In this document: positions 27,192 to 35,369 of the stretch, piece after piece
How positions within the stretch are numbered: position 1 is the stretch's first letter
Layout of the letters: the number at the start of each line of letters is the position of its first letter
Origin: Actinomadura_C alba
Lineage (GTDB): Bacteria; Actinomycetota; Actinomycetes; Streptosporangiales; Streptosporangiaceae
Reading direction: 5' to 3'
Length of the DNA stretch: 64,000 nt
NCBI RefSeq assembly: GCF_039530285.1
Contig: NZ_BAAAOK010000009.1
Location: 124,001 to 188,000, forward strand
Made by a program: the position numbers and the translations under genes
The notes under the pieces: model-generated
Databases searched by the model: none
The model's input: the letters and a program-made list of their open reading frames with translations, nothing else
Told to the model about the DNA's origin: nothing

Positions 27192-27995
27192 CTACGGACC
27201 TGACGCCGGGTCGCGGAGGCCATCGGTGACGAGCATGACGCTCAGGCCGGCCAGCGCGATCGCGATCGCCGGCACGACGACGAGCCGCGGCGAGGCGAGC
27301 AGGAGAGGGGTCGCTTCGCTGATCATGCCGCCCCAGTCGACGTGCGGCGGGGGGAGGCCGATGCCGAGGAAGCTCAGCGACGTGGCCGCGGTGAGTGATC
27401 TGGCGAAGTCGCCGGCGGCCACCGTGCAGGCCGGCCCGAGGACGTGCGGCGCGATGTCGTACCGCAGCAGTTGCGGGATCGAGGCGCCCATGGTCCGGCT
27501 GGCGAGCACGTAGTCGGTCATGGCGGTCCGGCGTACGACGGTGCGTACGACCGACGCGCAGCTCACCCAGCCCAGCGGCACCAACGCGATGAACAGCGTG
27601 GTGTATCCGGGCGGCAGGACGCCGGAGACGGCCAGTGCGAGGGTGAGCCCCGGCAACGCCAGTGCCATGGTCGAGGTCTGGCGCAGGATCCGGTCCGGCC
27701 AGCCGCCCGCCAGGCCCGCCACGGCACCGGTGACGGTCCCGATCACAGTGGTGGCGGCGGTGACGGCGAGCGCGAACAGCAGTGACGTACGTCCTGCGGC
27801 GGCCGTGCGCGTGAGCAGGTCGCGGCCGAGCTGGTCGGTTCCCAGCCAGTGACCCGGCCCCGGCGGCAGCAGCGCGTTCACCGGATCGGGCCGATAGGGA
27901 TCGTGCGGGGAGACCAGCGGCAGGGCGAAACAGCCCAGCACGACGACTGTGAGCAGCGCCCCTCCGGCCGTCAACCCCGCCGTCGGGCGGGTCAT
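27192..27995 (-). CDS. ABC importer permease, DppC/NikC-like
   Basis: A 267-aa permease with six hydrophobic segments. It has the family N-terminal HWLGTDQLGRDLLTR and the EAA loop (DYVLASRTMGASIPQLLRYDIAPHVLGP). The start at 27995 overlaps the stop of the DppB-like permease (ATGA 27992-27995). It is the last gene of the solute-binding-protein/permease/permease operon, and no ATPase gene follows. Confidence 0.9.
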   Translation of the reverse strand: MTRPTAGLTAGGALLTVVVLGCFALPLVSPHDPYRPDPVNALLPPGPGHWLGTDQLGRDLLTRTAAAGRTSLLFALAVTAATTVIGTVTGAVAGLAGGWPDRILRQTSTMALALPGLTLALAVSGVLPPGYTTLFIALVPLGWVSCASVVRTVVRRTAMTDYVLASRTMGASIPQLLRYDIAPHVLGPACTVAAGDFARSLTAATSLSFLGIGLPPPHVDWGGMISEATPLLLASPRLVVVPAIAIALAGLSVMLVTDGLRDPASGP

Positions 27996-28924
27996 CGGCT
28001 CTTGTCCCGCAGGCGCGGATCCACCAGGGCGACGCACACATCGGCCAGCACCAGGACGAGCAGGGTGGCCATCGCGGCGAAGAGCACGTACCCCTGCACC
28101 ATCGGGATGTCACGCTGGCGGACCGCGGTGACCGCGAGCTGACCCACGCCGGGCCAGTTGAACAGGGTCTCGACGACGACCGCACCGCCCACCAGCTCGA
28201 TGAGCGCCACCCCGGCGGCGCTGATCGCTCCGGGCGCCGCGGCGGGCAGAGCGTGCAAGACGATCGCCCGCCGGACCGTCAGACCCTTGGCACGGGCGAG
28301 CGCCATGAACGGGCTGCCGTCGACGGCCGCGAGCTCTGACCTCAGCAGCCGCATGAGCGGAGCCGCGGTGGCGACGCCGAGCGTGAGACCGGGCAGGATC
28401 ACCCCGTCGGCCGTGGCGTCGCCGCCGGTGGGAAGGATCCGCAGTTCGACCGCCAATACGCTGACCAGCAGGATGCCGACGACGTAGGGCGGGACGGCCG
28501 CGATCGCCGACGTGAGGGCACGGGTGATCCGGCCGAGGGCGGTGTGCGGCCGGATCTGCGCGCGCACCGCCATCGGCACCGCGAGCGCGACCGCGATGAG
28601 GAATCCCGCGCCCGCCAAGCGGAGCGTGGCCGGCACCCGCGAAAGAATCTGAGCGGCCACCGGAGTTCCGTCGGCGTAGGACCGCCCGAAATCACCACGC
28701 AGCACGCCGTGGAGCCAGCCGAGGTACTGCACGGCCGCGGGCCGGTCGAGCCCGAGTTCGGCGCGCAGCGCGGCGACGCTCGCCTGAGTGGGCTGGATGC
28801 CGCCCCGGCGGAGGAGCTCCTCCGCCGGGTCACCCGGCGCCAGCGAGGTGAGTGAGAACGTCAGTACCGACACCACGAGCAGCGCGAAGGCCGCGCCGAG
28901 CGCCCGCGAGACGGCGAAGGTCAC
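27992..28924 (-). CDS. ABC importer permease, DppB/NikB-like
   Basis: A 310-aa membrane protein with six helices. Characteristic parts are the N-terminal ALLVVSVLTFSLTSLAPGDPAEELL, QYLGWLHGVLRGDFGRSYADGTPV and the EAA loop PFMALARAKGLTVRRAIVLHALPAA. It starts 4 bp after the binding-protein stop codon. Together with the DppC-like protein it should form the transmembrane channel of a peptide/nickel/opine-class importer. Confidence 0.91.
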   Translation of the reverse strand: MTFAVSRALGAAFALLVVSVLTFSLTSLAPGDPAEELLRRGGIQPTQASVAALRAELGLDRPAAVQYLGWLHGVLRGDFGRSYADGTPVAAQILSRVPATLRLAGAGFLIAVALAVPMAVRAQIRPHTALGRITRALTSAIAAVPPYVVGILLVSVLAVELRILPTGGDATADGVILPGLTLGVATAAPLMRLLRSELAAVDGSPFMALARAKGLTVRRAIVLHALPAAAPGAISAAGVALIELVGGAVVVETLFNWPGVGQLAVTAVRQRDIPMVQGYVLFAAMATLLVLVLADVCVALVDPRLRDKSR

Positions 28925-28928
28925 CTTC

Positions 28929-30545
28929 TCAGCTCGCCGGTGCGATCTTGGCCAAGTCCACCAGATAGCAGGCGTCCTGGGTCAAGCCGGTGAGGGCGTT
29001 GCTCGCCACCACCGGGTTGTCCTGATAGGCCACCGGAATCATCGGACGGTCGGTGGCCAGCAACCGCTGCACCTTCCGATACAGGTCGCGTCGTTCCGTC
29101 GTGTCGGTGCTGACGGCGGCCCGGTCGATGAGCCGGTCGAACTCCTCGCTGTCGTAACCGAGCCCACGCTGACGATTCCACTCGGCGTCCGAGCGCAGGA
29201 ACCGCCGGAACAGGTAGTCGGCGTCGCCGTTCGGGACGCTGTAGGCGCTGAGGAAGATGTCGTAGTCGCCGGACTCCATCGTCGTCTTGGTCGCCTCGAC
29301 GGCACTCACCCTGGCCGGCAGGCCGGCCTGGTCCAGGGCCGACCTCAGCACCTCGGCGATGTCGGTGTAGGGAAACTGGCCGGCCTCGGCCGAGGAGATC
29401 AGGATCGTGATCGGCCGGCTGGGGCGACCCACCTCGGAGACGAGCCGGCGGGCCCGTTCCGGGTCGTACGGGGTGCGTACGTTCGGGTCGGCCAGGTCAC
29501 CGAAGACCGGTGACAGGAACGATGCTCCCGGCGTGGCCGTGCCCGCCAGAAGCCTCTTCGCGATCATCGTGCGGTCGATCGTGAGATCGACCGCCTCACG
29601 CAGCCTCGGGTCGGCGAAGGGTCCTCGAGAGGAGTTGAAGGTCAGATAGTGGGTGAGCACCGACGGAGTGCGCGTGACTCGAAAGCGCCTGTCGGCGGCG
29701 ACCGCGCCGACCTGCCCGGTGAGCAGGGCCCCCTTGTCGATGAGGGCGTCGACCTCACCCGCCCGCAACGCCGCCACCCGGGCGTTGGCGTCGGGGATCG
29801 TCCTGACCACCACCTTCCCCAGCGCGGGCCGCTTCCCCCAGTAGTGGGGGTTCGCGATGAGCTCGACGCGTTGTCCCTTGGACGAGGAGACCAGCATGTA
29901 CGGGCCGGTGCCCACCGGCTTTCCGGCGAAGCGGCCCGCTGCGTCGAACGCCGACGGCGCCTGGATCATGCTGAAGAAGTTCGCGAGCCGGGCCGGCAGG
30001 TCGGCCACCGGATCGGCGAGCTCGAACACCACCGCACCACCGTCGGCGCGTACCTCTTTCAACCTTCCGTAGGCGGACTCCATACCGGCGTCGAGGCTGA
30101 AGAACGGTGACTGCTTCGGCGCGATCCGCCGGAACCGTTCGATGTTCACGACCACCGCCTCGGCCGTCAGGGGGCTGCCGTCGCTGAACCGCACACCACC
30201 ACGCAGCTGGAAGGTCCACACCCGGCCATCGGCCGACCGCTTCCAGGTGGTGGCGAGGGCGGGTGATGGTTTCAGCTCGGCGTCCAGCGTGACCAGTGGC
30301 TCCCAGACCTGCAGCGCCTGGTGGGTGAAGTACGGGTCATCCGGGCCGGCGAACAGGTCACGCGGCGCGGCGAGCGTCAGCTGCCCGCTCCGGGCCTGCG
30401 CAGAGTCCCCGGACCCGCCGGCACAGGCCGACAGCAAGCCGATCAGGCCTGCGACCAGCGGGATCGCACATCGTCTCCACCATGGGGTTCCGCTTCGGCC
30501 GGCGCTCGCGAATGACGACACAGACATCCCTCCCGAACGGTACAC
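28929..30545 (-). CDS. Extracellular solute-binding lipoprotein, family 5 (oligopeptide/nickel/metallophore class)
   Basis: A 538-aa lipoprotein. Signal peptide ends at LLSACAGGSGD (lipobox LSAC). The mature part follows the SBP_bac_5 layout: SPALATTWKRSADGRVWTFQL, GVRFSDGSPLTAEAV, GTGPYMLV, NPHYWGKRP, DAL near DEVDAL position, and YSVPNGDADYLF. GTG 30545 gives the full signal; ATG 30527 is an alternative. A Zur-like box and a TTGACA -35 element lie 30-45 bp upstream, suggesting that the cargo is a metal chelate rather than a nutritional peptide (inference). Confidence 0.9.
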   Translation of the reverse strand: MYRSGGMSVSSFASAGRSGTPWWRRCAIPLVAGLIGLLSACAGGSGDSAQARSGQLTLAAPRDLFAGPDDPYFTHQALQVWEPLVTLDAELKPSPALATTWKRSADGRVWTFQLRGGVRFSDGSPLTAEAVVVNIERFRRIAPKQSPFFSLDAGMESAYGRLKEVRADGGAVVFELADPVADLPARLANFFSMIQAPSAFDAAGRFAGKPVGTGPYMLVSSSKGQRVELIANPHYWGKRPALGKVVVRTIPDANARVAALRAGEVDALIDKGALLTGQVGAVAADRRFRVTRTPSVLTHYLTFNSSRGPFADPRLREAVDLTIDRTMIAKRLLAGTATPGASFLSPVFGDLADPNVRTPYDPERARRLVSEVGRPSRPITILISSAEAGQFPYTDIAEVLRSALDQAGLPARVSAVEATKTTMESGDYDIFLSAYSVPNGDADYLFRRFLRSDAEWNRQRGLGYDSEEFDRLIDRAAVSTDTTERRDLYRKVQRLLATDRPMIPVAYQDNPVVASNALTGLTQDACYLVDLAKIAPAS

Positions 30546-30574
30546 ATGCGATCATCCCGCATCATCACCCCGAA

Positions 30575-30589
30575 CGAAAACGATTGTCA
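30575..30589 (-). promoter_or_regulatory. Zur-like (Fur-family) operator overlapping a -35 element
   Basis: On the minus strand the sequence is TGACAATCGTTTTCG, which matches the actinobacterial Zur consensus (TGAAAATSATTTTCA) at about 12 of 15 positions. TTGACA at 30590-30585 serves as a -35 element for the binding-protein gene, with TGATGA 17 bp further as a weak -10, so a bound repressor would block the promoter. Confidence 0.55.
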
Positions 30590-30686
30590 ATGTCAGAGCT
30601 CGGCCCACCGGGCGGCCCGGCGGAGTGATCCTCGCACCGCGTCCCGGTCACCCCTGCACGATCCGCGCCGGCCACCGAGAGGAGCC

Positions 30687-30746
30687 ATGATCATGGTGCG
30701 GCGGGTGCAAATCCACGTCAAGATCGGCAATCAACCGATCAACTGA
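30687..30746 (+). CDS. Possible 19-aa leader peptide
   Basis: ATG 30687 follows AGAGGAG (30678-30684), one of the best ribosome sites in this region, and encodes MIMVRRVQIHVKIGNQPIN. The stop falls within a small dyad (30739-30751). It lies 104 bp before the His-rich protein gene. Too short for codon statistics; it may be a leader peptide or chance. Confidence 0.3.
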   Translation: MIMVRRVQIHVKIGNQPIN

Positions 30747-30850
30747 GTTGATTTCCTCGCTCAATCGATCTCGGATGTAGGTAAGTGATGCGGTCGGCTT
30801 TCCGCGGCCTAATCACCGGAATTCACCGTTATCTGCATTAAGGAATATTT

Positions 30851-31153
30851 ATGGCCTTCCCGAAAGCGATCTCAGTTGCCCTTTCGACCGCGGCCCTGGC
30901 GGGATTCACCGCACTCGCGGCCGGCGCGGCGACTCCTGCGAACGCACAGACCACAGCAGCCTCATCGTGGCGATCCGGCACCGTCCTGCACTGCGACTGG
31001 CGTTTCGGCAACTGCCAGCAATGGGGCGCCTGGCAGCAGCCCGTGCAGCCATGGCAGCAGCCCGTGCAGGTCTGGCAACCGGTGCAGCGGCCCTGGTTCC
31101 ACCACCATCACCACGGGTTCCACCACCATCACTATGGCCCCTGGGGCCGGTGA
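30851..31153 (+). CDS. Small secreted His/Gln/Trp-rich protein
   Basis: A 100-aa exported protein. The signal peptide (VALSTAALAGFTALAAGAAT) ends at PANA-Q near residue 32. The mature 68 residues have two Cys (LHCDWRFGNCQ, disulfide spacing), a QPVQPWQQPVQVWQPVQ repeat and a C-terminal WFHHHHHGFHHHHYGPWGR. Nine clustered His predict binding of Zn, Ni, Cu or Co. AAGGA precedes the ATG. It faces away from the importer operon with the Zur-like box, so an extracellular metal buffer or metallochaperone is the favoured guess. No family recognised. Confidence 0.75.
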   Translation: MAFPKAISVALSTAALAGFTALAAGAATPANAQTTAASSWRSGTVLHCDWRFGNCQQWGAWQQPVQPWQQPVQVWQPVQRPWFHHHHHGFHHHHYGPWGR

Positions 31154-31455
31154 CCACGCCCTCGACAGAGGCTCTCGGCCGCGCCGGGCCTACACACCGT
31201 TGACGTCACGGTGAGTGCCTGGGCCGCACGAACGGACAACTGCGAGATCATGGACTCCAGCCCGTGATCTCGCAGTTGTCCACGGCGGACGGCCCGGGCA
31301 TAGGGGTTACCCCCCAACGGAAAAGTAGGGGTAACGTGAATTTTAATGACGTCCAGTTACGCGTGGTCATCATCGGTTCCGTCGCCGCAGGACGTTCCAC
31401 TGCGGGATCCCACCGATTGCCGGGATGACCGCGCCGGGAGGGTTGGCATGTAGCC
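31154..31455. other. Intergenic region with two inverted repeats
   Basis: 302 bp containing the 17-bp repeat at 31234-31281 and the 8-bp pair GTTACCCC (31306-31313)/GGGGTAAC (31328-31335), which may be an operator ahead of the histidine kinase. No gene seen. Confidence 0.5.
31234..31281. terminator. Perfect 17-bp inverted repeat
   Basis: GGACAACTGCGAGATCA (31234-31250) and TGATCTCGCAGTTGTCC (31265-31281) pair perfectly with a 14-nt loop, 81 nt after the His-rich protein stop. Terminator is the simplest reading, although the stem is only moderately GC-rich. Confidence 0.55.
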
Positions 31456-32901
31456 ATGCCCGCATCCGCGCCGCGTACCCGGTTGCGTCCGCGGTTACGG
31501 TCCCTGCGGGGCCGGGTCACGGTTCTGGTGACGCTGTTGGCCACTGTGCTGTTCATACCCGCGGGAGTGGCCGCCGGTCTGCTCGCCCGCCACGCCCTGG
31601 TCAATGCCGCGTGGCGGCAGGTCCGGCAAGAGGCCGCCGTCGCAGCGGCGGACGTCCGCCGCGGAGAACTGGCGCGTGCGGTGATACCCCGGGTCAGCGG
31701 AGTCGACCTGATCCAGGTGGTCGGCCCCGGCCGGGTCGTGCTCGCGTCTTCGGCGGCCGCGCGTGGCCTCCCACCGTTGGCCGGGACCATGCCCACATCG
31801 CAGGACACCGTACGGGACGTGCAGGCCTGCGCCGCCCCACCGGCCGGGTGCATGCGCATCTCGGCGGTCAGGGTGCGGCCGACACCCGATTCACCCGTGG
31901 TGTACGCGGGCCGCCGTGTCCCCGGTCGGCTGTCCACCGGAATCTTCGACACGTTGTTCGCCGTGCAGGTCGTCGCATTGATCGGCTTGGCCGCCTGGGG
32001 GGCGTGGAAGGTCACCGGCCGGATGCTGCGACCGGTGGAGGCCATCCGGGCCGAACTCGCCGCCATCAACGTCAACGACCTCTCCACCCGGGTGCCCGAG
32101 CCCGCCGGGCAGAACGAGATCGCGCAGCTCGCCCGCACCATCAACGCGACGCTCAACCGGCTGGAGCAGGCCAAGGGCGGCATGGAGCGCATGCTCGATC
32201 AGCAACGGCGGTTCGCCTCCGACGCCTCACACGAGCTGCGCAACCCCATCGCCGGGCTGCGCCTCCTGCTGGAGGACACCCAGCTCGACCTCGAACGGAA
32301 CGATCTGCCCGCCACGCTCGACCGGGCGCTGGAGGACATCGACCGGCTCCAAGCGATCACCACCGACCTGCTCCTGCTGGCACAGCTCCAGGCCGACCCG
32401 CCGACATCGGTACAGCGGATCGACCTGGCCCGGTTCGTCCGCACGGAGGTCTCCCGGCGAACCGATCGGCACCCCGTACAGCTCGACCTGCAACCCGGAG
32501 TAACGGTCGACGCCGTCCCCACCCACATCGGCAGGATCCTGGCCAACCTCCTCGACAACGCCCAGCGCCATGCCGAAACGACCGTGCGGGTCAACGTGCG
32601 GGCCAGCGGGCACGAGCAGCGGAACTCCGCCGAACTGGCCGTCAGCGACGACGGAACGGGAATCCCCGAAGCCGACCGCGAACGGGTCTTCGAGCGGTTC
32701 ACCCGTCTGCGAGCCGCCAGACAACGCGACCCCCAGGGCACCGGGCTCGGGCTGGCCATCGCCCGTACCATCGCCCAAGCCCACAAGGGCACCCTGCACG
32801 TCGCAGACTCGCCCATCGGAGGAGCCTGCTTCATCCTGCGCCTGCCCAGCGCGCCGCAAAGCGCCGACGAGTGCAGTAACGACAGGGACGAGGCGCACTG
32901 A
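31456..32901 (+). CDS. Orphan sensor histidine kinase
   Basis: A 481-aa kinase. N-terminal helix about 20-45, an extracytoplasmic region with two Cys (QACAAPPAGC), a second helix about 165-185, HAMP (LRPVEAIRAELAAI), HisKA with the phosphoacceptor in FASDASHELRNPIAGL, N box LANLLDNAQRH, DDGTGIPEADRERVFERF and GTGLGLAIA. No response-regulator gene is adjacent, so the partner must be elsewhere. The start is ATG 31456, with GGGAGG rather far upstream. Confidence 0.92.
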   Translation: MPASAPRTRLRPRLRSLRGRVTVLVTLLATVLFIPAGVAAGLLARHALVNAAWRQVRQEAAVAAADVRRGELARAVIPRVSGVDLIQVVGPGRVVLASSAAARGLPPLAGTMPTSQDTVRDVQACAAPPAGCMRISAVRVRPTPDSPVVYAGRRVPGRLSTGIFDTLFAVQVVALIGLAAWGAWKVTGRMLRPVEAIRAELAAINVNDLSTRVPEPAGQNEIAQLARTINATLNRLEQAKGGMERMLDQQRRFASDASHELRNPIAGLRLLLEDTQLDLERNDLPATLDRALEDIDRLQAITTDLLLLAQLQADPPTSVQRIDLARFVRTEVSRRTDRHPVQLDLQPGVTVDAVPTHIGRILANLLDNAQRHAETTVRVNVRASGHEQRNSAELAVSDDGTGIPEADRERVFERFTRLRAARQRDPQGTGLGLAIARTIAQAHKGTLHVADSPIGGACFILRLPSAPQSADECSNDRDEAH

Positions 32902-33020
32902 GGCGGCCTCGCCACGATCAGGCGGCTCCCCCATCAGGTTCAATGATCGATCAGCCGGATTTGGACCTGCCGTGCACCTGCGTGGCTACGATGAGCGCGG
33001 CCTTCGAGGTTCGCCGATGC

Positions 33021-34142
33021 TCACGCGCGGTTCCATTCCCCCGCCAGCAGCTCGTAGGAGCGAACGCGGTGAGCATGGTCGTGAGTGATCGTGGTGACCA
33101 GCAGTTCGTCGGCGCCAGTCACGCGCTGCAGCACCCGCAGCCCTTCCACGACGGTCTGTGGAGAGCCCACGAACTGCGTGTCGACACGGTCGGCGACCAA
33201 CGCCCAGCCCTCATCACTCCATGCGTGGGCGGCGGCCTCTTCGGGCGCCGGGAACGGGATCGCCCTGAGACCGGATCGGATGCTGTGCACCCACAGCGGG
33301 TACGGGGCGGCCAGTTCGCGCGCATCGTCGTCACTGGGGGCGACGACCACGTCGGCCGAGACGACGACATAGGGCTCGTCCAGCACCCCCGAGGGTTTGA
33401 AGGCCGCACGGTAGGCGTCCACCGCTTCCAGAACGTTGGACGGGGCGACGTGGTAGTTCGCGGCGAACGGCAGCCCGCGTTCCCCGGCCACCCGGGCGCT
33501 CTCGCCGCCGCTGCTACCGAGGATCCACAGCTGGAGGTCGGCGCCCTCGCCGGGCGTCACATGGGCCCTGTGCCCGTCCGGAGAACGATAGGAGCCATCG
33601 AGCAGAGCGGAGATCTCCGCCACCTGTTCGGCGAAGTCCGGTGACTCGGCCCCCGGCTGCTGCAGCAGCTCGCCGAAGAGCGCGATCACCGGGCTCCCCG
33701 CCAACCTGCCGACGTCGAAGGGCTTGGGGATGAGCAAGCCGTCCACCACGGTGGCCTCGCGCTCCGGCGGCGCGGCCGCGCCGCGGGCGAACTCGGCGCG
33801 CCGCTGCCCGGAACGGCCGAGGCCGAGATCGATCCTGCCGGGGTACAGGGCATCGATGGTGCCGAACTGCTCGACGATCGCCAGCGGGGTCCAGTGCCCG
33901 GTCTGCACCGCGCCCGAGCCGACCCGGATCCGGCTGGTCGCGCGGGCCACCAGGGCGATCAGGATCTGCGGCGCGGCGCTGGCGACGCCGGGAGCGAGAT
34001 GGTGCTCGGCGAGCCAGTAGCGGTGATAACCGAACTCCTCGGCCCGCCAGGCCAGGTCGAGGGTGTTGTGCAGCGCCTGGCGTGTTGTGCCGCCGGCGGG
34101 GATGGGTGCGAGATCGAGTACGGAGAGGGGGATCGCGGTCAT
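33021..34142 (-). CDS. Luciferase-like flavin monooxygenase (MsnO8-type)
   Basis: A 373-aa LLM-class protein, third gene of the operon. It begins PLSVLDLAPIPAGGTTRQALHNTLDLA and has YHRYWLAEHH and DALYPGRIDLGLGRS, hallmarks of the bacterial-luciferase-like FMN subgroup, plus the C-terminal VGSPQTVVEGLRVL. It is separated by 30 bp from the gene at 34173. Such enzymes use FMNH2 and oxygen, often to cleave C-S bonds; the substrate here is not known. Confidence 0.88.
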   Translation of the reverse strand: MTAIPLSVLDLAPIPAGGTTRQALHNTLDLAWRAEEFGYHRYWLAEHHLAPGVASAAPQILIALVARATSRIRVGSGAVQTGHWTPLAIVEQFGTIDALYPGRIDLGLGRSGQRRAEFARGAAAPPEREATVVDGLLIPKPFDVGRLAGSPVIALFGELLQQPGAESPDFAEQVAEISALLDGSYRSPDGHRAHVTPGEGADLQLWILGSSGGESARVAGERGLPFAANYHVAPSNVLEAVDAYRAAFKPSGVLDEPYVVVSADVVVAPSDDDARELAAPYPLWVHSIRSGLRAIPFPAPEEAAAHAWSDEGWALVADRVDTQFVGSPQTVVEGLRVLQRVTGADELLVTTITHDHAHRVRSYELLAGEWNRA

Positions 34143-34172
34143 GGCCGCCTTCCGGTCGATGCGGTGAAGATG

Positions 34173-35369
34173 TCATGACGTCGCCGGGTAGCGGCCGGCG
34201 GGCCGGGGCAGCCCGAGCAGGCCGCGCAACGTCACCGCCTCGTACTCCCTGCGGAAGGCCCCGCGGTCCTGTAGCTCGGGCACCAGGCCGTGGGTGATGC
34301 CGGTCAGGTCATAGGGGAGCACGCCGGGGCGCAGCCGGAAGCCGTCGAGACCGGATGCCCGCCAGTCCAGTAACAGGTCGGCCAGCTCGCCCGCGGTGCC
34401 GGTGAAGATCTCGGCGTCGGAGGTCAGTTCGGCACCGTCCAGCTGATCCAGCATCTCCTTACGCTCGGCGGCCACACTGGCCGTCTCGTCGAGGAGGACG
34501 ACGAGGTCGGCGAAGATCTTGAGCGGCTCCCCCACCCGGCCGACCGCCGCCTCGGCATTCCGAACCCGGCCGACGATCATCGCGGTCTCGGTGCGGGAGC
34601 GCGGGGTCACATAGACGACATCGGCGCCGCGTGCCGCGAACTCGTACGGCTCGACATCGTGCGCCAGGGCGGTGATCAGCGGCTGCCCTTGCGGCGGGCG
34701 CGGCGTGATCGACGGCCCGCGCACGTTGAAGTGAGGGCCCTCGAAGTCGATGTAGTGCAGCTTGTCCCGGTCGATGAACCGGCCGGTCGAGACGTCCCGG
34801 ATCTCGGCGTCGTCCTCCCAGCTGTCCCACAGTCGCCGGACGACCTCGACCGCATCGGCGGCCTCGCCGAAGAGCTCGCTGACGAACGCCTTCGCCGCCG
34901 GCGTGCCGATGTCCTCCCGGCTCAGCACCGGGAAAGTGCGGCGGCCGAAATGCGCGGCGTCGGCGGCGCGGCTGGAGATCTGCGGCCGCCAGCCGGCCCG
35001 TCCCCGGCTCACGTAGTCGAGGGAGGCGATGCCGATGGCGACGTGGAACGGTTCGGTATGTGTGGTGCTCGTGGTGGGAATCAGGCCGATACGCGAGGTC
35101 AGCGGGGCGAGCCGGGCGGCCAGCAGCACCGCGTCGAGTCGCCCGCGGACCTGGTCGACCCGGTCATCGGGGCCGTCGAACCGGGAGGACTGCGGGCCCA
35201 GCGCGTCCTCGAAGGTGACGAAGTCCAACCGGCCACGTTCGGCCTCGGTGACCAGCCCGGCCCAGTATCCGGCGGCGAAGAGGCGGGACGGCTGAGCGGC
35301 TGGATCGCACCACGCCGCCGGATGCCAGCCGGCGCCGTCCAGCGCCGCGGCGAGATGGATGTGGATCAT
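34173..35369 (-). CDS. LLM-class FMN monooxygenase (NtaA/SnaA/DszA/SoxA group), second gene
   Basis: A 398-aa monooxygenase. It begins MIHIHLAAALDGAGWHPAAW and has LDFVTFEDALGP, GLIPTTSTTHTEPFHVAIGIASLDYVSRGRAGWRPQIS and PSITPRPPQGQPLI, as in the two-component FMNH2-dependent group. The start overlaps the stop of the upstream gene (ATGA, 35366-35369). It is shorter than typical DszA/NtaA (about 440-460 aa), mostly at the C-terminus. Confidence 0.9.
   Translation of the reverse strand: MIHIHLAAALDGAGWHPAAWCDPAAQPSRLFAAGYWAGLVTEAERGRLDFVTFEDALGPQSSRFDGPDDRVDQVRGRLDAVLLAARLAPLTSRIGLIPTTSTTHTEPFHVAIGIASLDYVSRGRAGWRPQISSRAADAAHFGRRTFPVLSREDIGTPAAKAFVSELFGEAADAVEVVRRLWDSWEDDAEIRDVSTGRFIDRDKLHYIDFEGPHFNVRGPSITPRPPQGQPLITALAHDVEPYEFAARGADVVYVTPRSRTETAMIVGRVRNAEAAVGRVGEPLKIFADLVVLLDETASVAAERKEMLDQLDGAELTSDAEIFTGTAGELADLLLDWRASGLDGFRLRPGVLPYDLTGITHGLVPELQDRGAFRREYEAVTLRGLLGLPRPAGRYPATS

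Larger units (their letters stand above)
30546..30850. other. Divergent control region of the ABC importer and His-rich protein
   Basis: A 305-bp spacer that carries the Zur-like box (30575-30589), a short ribosome-site-preceded frame (30687-30746) and two small dyads: GATCGG/CCGATC (30721-30739) and TCAAC/GTTGA (30739-30751). No longer gene. Confidence 0.6.

Noticed and set aside
25167..30545. Cnt-like opine metallophore system (importer plus MFS exporter) as one operon
   Set aside because: No nicotianamine synthase-like or opine dehydrogenase genes are present, and a hairpin at 27093-27109 separates importer from VOC-MFS; only the Zur-like box supports a metal role.
31234..31281. Terminal inverted repeats of an insertion sequence
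   Set aside because: The arms are only 14 nt apart with no transposase between or beside them.
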